From assembly GCA_947368535.1 (NCBI GenBank), contig CANBHY010000007.1:1-45579 (forward strand): DNA of 45,579 bases, given 5' to 3'. The notes under the pieces were generated by a model. That model was not told where the DNA came from. It saw nothing but the letters and a program-made list of their open reading frames with translations, and did not search any database. The translations under genes and the position numbers were made by a program. Origin of the DNA: an uncultured Clostridium sp. GTDB lineage: Bacteria; Bacillota; Clostridia; TANB77; CAG-508. Position 1 is the first letter of the stretch. Every line of letters starts with the position of its first letter. Of the stretch, positions 40,976 to 45,579 are shown piece by piece.

Positions 40976-41014
40976 GCGGTGTCTCAAAATTTGAGACACC
41001 GCCACTCTTTTTTT
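40976..41014 (+). terminator. Strong intrinsic terminator of the GC-rich orphan gene
   Basis: GCGGTGTCTC (40976-40985) pairs perfectly with GAGACACCGC (40993-41002), followed by CACTCTTTTTTTTT. A small palindrome (GCATCA-TAA-TGATGC, about 40955-40970) precedes it. Confidence 0.9.
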
Positions 41015-41030
41015 TACATCAAAGCAAAAG

Positions 41031-41055
41031 AAAAAAGGCATAGAATCTATGCCTT
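41031..41055 (-). terminator. Intrinsic terminator of hup
   Basis: AGGCATAG (41036-41043) pairs with CTATGCCT (41047-41054), with six A on the plus strand at 41031-41036 giving a U tract in minus-strand RNA, about 45 bp after the hup stop. Confidence 0.85.
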
Positions 41056-41100
41056 TATATGAATTCATATAATCATTTATTTTTTATAAAACTAAACTGA

Positions 41101-41379
41101 TTATTTTTTATTAACTAAATCTTTTAATGCTTTTCCAGCTTTGAATACTGGAGCTTTTGATGCAGGTATTTTAATTTCTTCTTTAGTTTGTGGGTTTCTT
41201 CCTTTTCTAGCTGCTCTTTTTCTTACTTCAAAAGAACCGAATCCAACTAATTGAACTTTGTCTCCTTTTGCTAATGATTCCATAACTGTGTTAACAAAAG
41301 CGTTAATTGTTGCTTCAGCACCTTTTTTTGTTTCTCCTGTTTGTGCAGCTACTGCTGCGATTAATTCAGCTTTGTTCAT
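41101..41379 (-). CDS. hup: DNA-binding protein HU
   Basis: HU is the 92-residue bacterial chromatin protein that bends DNA as a dimer. It shows [59 protein letters not shown] and [11 protein letters not shown]; the RNPQT beta-arm Pro that inserts into DNA is present. The start ATG follows AGGAGGTAAAAAG. It is monocistronic with its own promoter and terminator. Confidence 0.98.
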   Translation of the reverse strand: MNKAELIAAVAAQTGETKKGAEATINAFVNTVMESLAKGDKVQLVGFGSFEVRKRAARKGRNPQTKEEIKIPASKAPVFKAGKALKDLVNKK

Positions 41380-41410
41380 CTTTTTACCTCCTAATAGATT
41401 TTAGTATTTA

Positions 41411-41430
41411 TGTAGATTTCTTAATCTACA
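41411..41430 (-). promoter_or_regulatory. Perfect inverted repeat at the hup transcription start
   Basis: TGTAGATT (41411-41418) and AATCTACA (41423-41430) form a perfect 8-bp inverted repeat with a 4-base centre. It lies next to the -10 and covers the expected start point (~41423), so a DNA operator is more likely than an RNA hairpin. Confidence 0.5.
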
Positions 41431-41458
41431 ATATATTTATTCGCCAAAGTAATTTAAA
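41430..41458 (-). promoter_or_regulatory. Probable hup promoter
   Basis: On the minus strand TTTAAA (41453-41458) is 17 bases from TATATT (41430-41435). Confidence 0.5.
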
Positions 41459-41531
41459 ATCCTTCTTTTTTTTTATTTTTTTTACATTTTTCCCTAAAAT
41501 AGTTACCATTTGATAGCATTTAGGCAAACTT

Positions 41532-43164
41532 TTAATCGCAAAATTTCAGTTTTCTTAAAGCCTTGTAAAGCTTCTCTCCGTTAGGTAACATCTGTATCTC
41601 TTCTTTTGCAAATATTCTCAAAAACAAAACACTTAAACCAAACATAAAAATTGCTACTAAAATTGCAATTATTGTTGCAATTTTTAATGAAATTACAGAA
41701 ATTAATAGTTTATAAACTCCATATGAAGAAAAAATCATAATTATTGTTGCTAAAATTGGTCTTATTGCTAATCTTAAAATCGAAAATTTAAAATTGATTG
41801 TTTTTAATAATAATACATATACAAATATAAAAGAAGTTATATGGCATAAAACAGTTCCTATTGCTGCTCCATTTTCATAAATTCCTTCTATTGGCAATAA
41901 AAATATATTAGAAAATATTTTCACAATCACTCCAAGAATTAAAGCAATCACTGGAGCTTTAGCATTTCCATACCCTTGTAAAATACTATTGATAGTTTGA
42001 GTTAATATTGCAAATATTATCGTAATTGCTGATATTGCTAACAAATTTGCTCCATCTGATGCATAAGGAAATAATAATATCAATATTTCTTTTGAATATG
42101 CAAACATTCCGTACAGTACAAGGCAATCCTATAATTAAACATAATAATAATGAAAGTGAAATTCTTTTATTTATTGTTTGATTATCTCCTTTAGCATGCG
42201 CTGCAGAAATCGCTGGAACTAATGCAGTTGTAAATGCAACATTCAATGAAAGTGGTAATGTTGCTAGTATATCCGCTTTTGCACTTAATATACCATATTT
42301 AACTTTTGCTGCTTCCTCTCCTAAAATAGGTTTTAATATTCTAACAACAGTAAATGAATCTACCAATTTTATTACCGACGTTAAAATTGCTGTTAAAGAG
42401 ATTGGAATTGAAAGCCATAATATCATTTTCACAATACTTTTTACAGAATATTTTTTCTTTTCACCAATATTAACAACAGAAATATTTTTTCTCTCAACAA
42501 TGTAATATTTATATAGGTAGACAAAACTAAACAATATAGACATGCACGTTGCTACTGTAGCCATTGCAGCCATATATGTAGTATTATTCATTGTATAAAA
42601 AGCTGCAAATTCAACAAATATTATAGTAAATATTGTTTTCAAAAATTGCTCTAATGATTGTGAACTAGCGGTTGCTCTCATTTGTTGCATACCATTAAAA
42701 TACCCTCTAAAAACTGAAGATACTGCAACAAAAAATATAGCAGGTGATAAAATCATTAAACTATTTTTAGATTCAGGAATTTGAATCCAATAATTTGAAA
42801 TAAGTTCTGCTCCACAAAATAATAAAGTCGTTCCTAATATTCCTAGTATTCCAAAAGTTAATACTGAAACTTTAAATATTTTGTGTGCTGCACTATTATC
42901 TCCAACAGCAATTTTTTCTGAAATTAATTTTGAAATTGCTGTTGGAATTCCTATAGACGAAAGCGATAAAAGTAAAGCATATACTTGATAACTTCCCATA
43001 TATATTGCATTTCCTCTATCGCCAAACCCTTTTCTATTTGTTAAATATAATGTCTGCACTAATCCCATAATTTTTATTAGTATTTGCGAAAACATTAATA
43101 TTAATATTCCTTGTAAAAAAGTTTCTTTCTTTTTAACATGTACTTTTTCTTTTATTTCTTGCAT
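41532..43164 (-). pseudogene. SpoVB/MurJ-like polysaccharide flippase, frameshifted
   Basis: Two overlapping frames together encode one MOP-superfamily protein of about 540 residues. The first (from ATG 43164) has FLQGILILMFSQILIKIMGL, GIPTAISKLISEKIA, FRGYFNGMQQMRATASSQSLEQ and LATLPLSLNVAFTTALVPAIS, all typical of SpoVB/YtgP-type lipid-linked precursor flippases. It leaves frame right after IGLPCTV. The second frame continues with GMFAYSKEILILLFPYASDG and TINSILQGYGNAKAPVIAL to a stop at 41532. Removing one base near 42109-42111 joins them (GTA CGG AAT becomes GTA GGA ATG). This is either a real loss-of-function or a single-base sequencing error. The upstream start follows GAGAGGATTTTTT. 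It is unrelated in position to the flippase at 2732-4168. Confidence 0.85.
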
Positions 43165-43192
43165 AAAAAATCCTCTCTACACTAATATCTAT

Positions 43193-43221
43193 ATTATATT
43201 TATATTTAACTTTTGGTTCAA
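43193..43221 (-). promoter_or_regulatory. Promoter of the SpoVB-like gene
   Basis: On the minus strand TTGAAC (43216-43221) is 17 bases from a perfect TATAAT (43193-43198). Confidence 0.7.
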
Positions 43222-43290
43222 GTATTTAAAAATTCTATTATAATATGTAGATTTTATTATTTATTTTGCTACATTTTTTTACAAAAAGTA

Positions 43291-43319
43291 TTGTATTTTT
43301 AGCGTTTTTGTAGGATAAT
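43291..43319 (+). promoter_or_regulatory. Probable promoter of the VirD4-like gene
   Basis: TTGTAT (43291-43296) and GATAAT (43314-43319) are separated by 17 bases, 35 bases upstream of the proposed start codon, divergent from the SpoVB-like gene. Confidence 0.55.
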
Positions 43320-43354
43320 AAAGGTGTAAATTTTTGTGAAAGTGGTGAAACATT

Positions 43355-45579
43355 TTGTTAAAATCAATTAGTAATTTTATTTGGAAATATATAGATAAAT
43401 TTTTAAAAATACTGAAAACAGATAGAAATACATTCTTTACTTATGTATTAACATTATTTACAGTATACATTTGTGTAGATAGAATTGTTGAAATGCTATT
43501 CTTAGGACTAACTGGTATATCAGTTTCATATTGGGGTCCTTTTGCATACACTTTTGCCTTACTTTGTCCTATATTTGCATTTCTATTTGGAGCAGGTTCA
43601 AAATTTGCCACAGATGATACTAAAAAGTTCTCACTGTTTGTACTTTATTACATTTCATTATATATCATAGCAATATCTATGTTAGTACAATGGGCAAATC
43701 AATTTTTATGGGTATTTTTATTCTCACTACCAAATTATACTGGATTAGTTGGAGAATTTCTAGATGTTATAAAACCAGCATTCACCGCATTAGCTTGGTA
43801 TCTACCTATTGTTACAGTAATGCCAGCATTTAAAAAAATGTATACAGGTTTTGCTGATACTAAAGATATTCGTGATTCAGTAGCAGATTATAATGGTATC
43901 TCTCTAGAACCTGAATCTGATCAAGCTGGTCCTTATACTTGTGAAATGCTTATATGTAGAGATGGTGAAAAAGGTACTATAATAAAAACACCTGAATCTA
44001 GAAGATTTGAAGCTACATTTATATGTGGTGTATCTGGTTCTGGAAAAACAACAATGGCATTTGAACCAATGATTGCTCGTGATATAGAAAAGAAATTCTT
44101 CTTTCAAGAAGCGTCAAAAGAACTTGGTTTTACAGCATTAAAAACTGGTTTAGCTTCAATCCGCGAACCATTTTCTAATGAATATTTAAACGCACATTTC
44201 ACACTTGACATGTTAGAAATTAAACCTGGAAAAGAAAAAATTTTTAATACATATCTTAAAAAATTAATATATGCTACATCAGGAAAAAATAATATATATA
44301 AAACTTTAGGACTAACTTATTTAGCTCCTGACTATGAATCAATAAGTCACATCAGAGAAGTATTAGACAACTACTCTATGCCTTATAATATAGTTGATCC
44401 TAATGATATGTCTTCAATTGGGCTAAATCCATTTGTTTTTGAAGATCCTATAAAAACTTCTATTGCTATTTCAGCAGTTTTAAAGAGAATGTATGAAACA
44501 AATCAAGTTACAGTTCAACAAGCTTTCTTCCAAAACATCACAACACAAGCAATTGAAAACTTATCATTACTATTAAAAGAAATATATCCAAAAACACATA
44601 ACGGATTATTACCTAACTTAGAAGACTTACTCATGATGCTTAACAACTTCGACTTAGTAGAAAAATTCTGTGAAAAAATGAGGGCTATTCCAGAACTTGC
44701 TGAAAAATATCAAATACTTTTAACTTATTTTAAAAATAACTTCTATGCAGATTCAACAGGATTTGAAGATACACGAAAAGCTCTTCAAGCGGCAAGTGCT
44801 CAACTTGAAAATCTTCTTCGTTTCCCTGGAGTTAGAAATATTTTATGTAATAGAACAAATAATATAAATTTTGATGATGCCTTAGCAAAAGGTGAAATAA
44901 CACTTATTTGTACAAGACGTGGTGATTTAGGTGCTGCCGTAAATAAAGCTTTTGGATTATTTACATTACTACTTATGCAACACTCTATTATCTCTAGACC
45001 AGGAATAGAAAAAACTAGAATACCACATTTCTTATACATAGATGAATTTCCACCTTACGTATGCAAAGCAACAGAAGACTTCTTCACTTTATTTAGAAAA
45101 TATCGTGTTGGTCTAATAATATCAGCTCAAAACTTATCACAATTTGGTACAAACTCAGAATTAAATAATAATCAAAGCTATAGACAAACAATACTTGCTA
45201 ACTGCACAACAAAAATTGTTTTCGGTAACAATACACCTGAAGATAATGAATGGTGGGAAAAAGAATTTGGAGACAAACGTGAATGGCAATTCAAGATGGA
45301 TTACAATACTGATGGTACAGGAAAAACAGCACCAGAATATTCTAAAACTTACAAAGATATCAGTTGGGCTTATAAATTAAACTTCAAAGCTGGTAAAGTA
45401 CAATCTCAAAAGTTCAAAGCTATTATATACAAAACTAGAGACCTAAAAGGTAAAATGTTAGTTGGTAAAGGAAAACTTGATTTCTTAGAATCAAAATATA
45501 AAGAAAAACATAATCCAAAACAATTTAACTTCTCTAAATATTATGATTCTGCCACTACAGATAGCTCAGACAATGGTAA
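43355..45579 (+). CDS. VirD4/TraG-like type IV coupling ATPase (open at right edge)
   Basis: A single frame runs from TTG 43355 (GTGGTG ribosome site seven bases before; an in-frame TGA at 43346 limits the start) to the end of the window, at least 741 residues. The N-terminus has about four membrane helices (~27-50, 60-80, 92-115, 140-160). A P-loop ATPase follows, with Walker A GVSGSGKT at 225-232 and Walker B HFLYIDEFPPY (D563, E564). The preceding ITLICTRRGDLG and the VGLIISAQNLSQFG motif after it are typical of the VirD4/TraD/TraG coupling-protein family with TraM-recognition-type region. Such hexameric ATPases deliver DNA-protein complexes or effectors to a type IV secretion channel. No relaxase or other T4SS gene is in view to the left. 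The window ends before a stop codon. Confidence 0.88.
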   Translation, partial: MLKSISNFIWKYIDKFLKILKTDRNTFFTYVLTLFTVYICVDRIVEMLFLGLTGISVSYWGPFAYTFALLCPIFAFLFGAGSKFATDDTKKFSLFVLYYISLYIIAISMLVQWANQFLWVFLFSLPNYTGLVGEFLDVIKPAFTALAWYLPIVTVMPAFKKMYTGFADTKDIRDSVADYNGISLEPESDQAGPYTCEMLICRDGEKGTIIKTPESRRFEATFICGVSGSGKTTMAFEPMIARDIEKKFFFQEASKELGFTALKTGLASIREPFSNEYLNAHFTLDMLEIKPGKEKIFNTYLKKLIYATSGKNNIYKTLGLTYLAPDYESISHIREVLDNYSMPYNIVDPNDMSSIGLNPFVFEDPIKTSIAISAVLKRMYETNQVTVQQAFFQNITTQAIENLSLLLKEIYPKTHNGLLPNLEDLLMMLNNFDLVEKFCEKMRAIPELAEKYQILLTYFKNNFYADSTGFEDTRKALQAASAQLENLLRFPGVRNILCNRTNNINFDDALAKGEITLICTRRGDLGAAVNKAFGLFTLLLMQHSIISRPGIEKTRIPHFLYIDEFPPYVCKATEDFFTLFRKYRVGLIISAQNLSQFGTNSELNNNQSYRQTILANCTTKIVFGNNTPEDNEWWEKEFGDKREWQFKMDYNTDGTGKTAPEYSKTYKDISWAYKLNFKAGKVQSQKFKAIIYKTRDLKGKMLVGKGKLDFLESKYKEKHNPKQFNFSKYYDSATTDSSDNG

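Overview
The window is about 45.6 kb of very AT-rich DNA from a low-GC, Gram-positive-type bacterium (Bacillota; uncultured Clostridia or a low-GC Bacilli lineage fit best). The evidence is the set and order of genes: rimP-nusA-rnpM(ylxR)-ylxQ-infB-rbfA-nrnA-truB, a T-box leader ahead of ileS, FemAB-type peptidoglycan-bridge ligases, a class A PBP, alanine racemase, SpoVB-type flippase and HU. Shine-Dalgarno sites are strong, promoters are close to TTGACA-17-TATAAT, and TGA acts as a stop. Almost every gene is on the minus strand. The plus strand carries femAB-flippase (1.7-4.2 kb), two isolated small-gene cassettes (11.2 and 40.6 kb) and a VirD4-like gene that runs off the right edge.

Layout. 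1-1.5 kb: a GT-dinucleotide tract, the N-terminal half of a membrane glycosyltransferase, and an RsuA-type pseudouridine synthase. 1.6-4.2 kb: FemAB ligase overlapping a polysaccharide flippase. 4.2-11.0 kb: ABC exporter, cation diffusion facilitator, then a chain of small genes (HD hydrolase, two GNATs, metallo-beta-lactamase fold protein, a possible DNA-glycosylase-like protein, an anchored protein of unknown function). 11.0-11.6 kb: a frameshifted micro-gene and an 83-residue orphan with its own promoter and terminator. 11.6-16.0 kb: ruvB, GT-C membrane protein, queH, a Nudix-like protein, and a YgjP-type metallopeptidase. 16.2-24.6 kb: the translation/transcription operon from rimP to truB, interrupted by a VbhA-like antitoxin/Fic toxin pair. 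24.6-34.5 kb: a cell-envelope operon (class A PBP, cysS, femX paralogue, alr, DUF1189-like membrane protein, ftsH, two small membrane proteins). 34.6-40.5 kb: rnr, secG, ileS and a ProX/YbaK editing domain, the last two under a T-box. 40.6-41.0 kb: a strikingly GC-rich 94-residue orphan cassette. 41.1-43.2 kb: HU and a frameshifted SpoVB/MurJ-like flippase. 43.3 kb to the end: a VirD4/TraG-like type IV coupling ATPase, open at the right edge.

Peptidoglycan and cell-surface biogenesis is a recurring theme: two FemAB paralogues, two MOP-family flippases, a class A PBP, Alr and two GT-C enzymes. Most other genes are housekeeping. The least explained items are the two plus-strand cassettes (especially the GC-rich one at 40.66 kb), the VirD4-like protein, the Fic module placed between nrnA and truB behind an intrinsic terminator, the 249-residue glycosylase-like protein, and a cluster of TTG start codons in the rimP-infB operon. 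No tRNA, rRNA, CRISPR array or insertion sequence was recognised. All functional calls rest on reading motifs by eye; no database search was possible.
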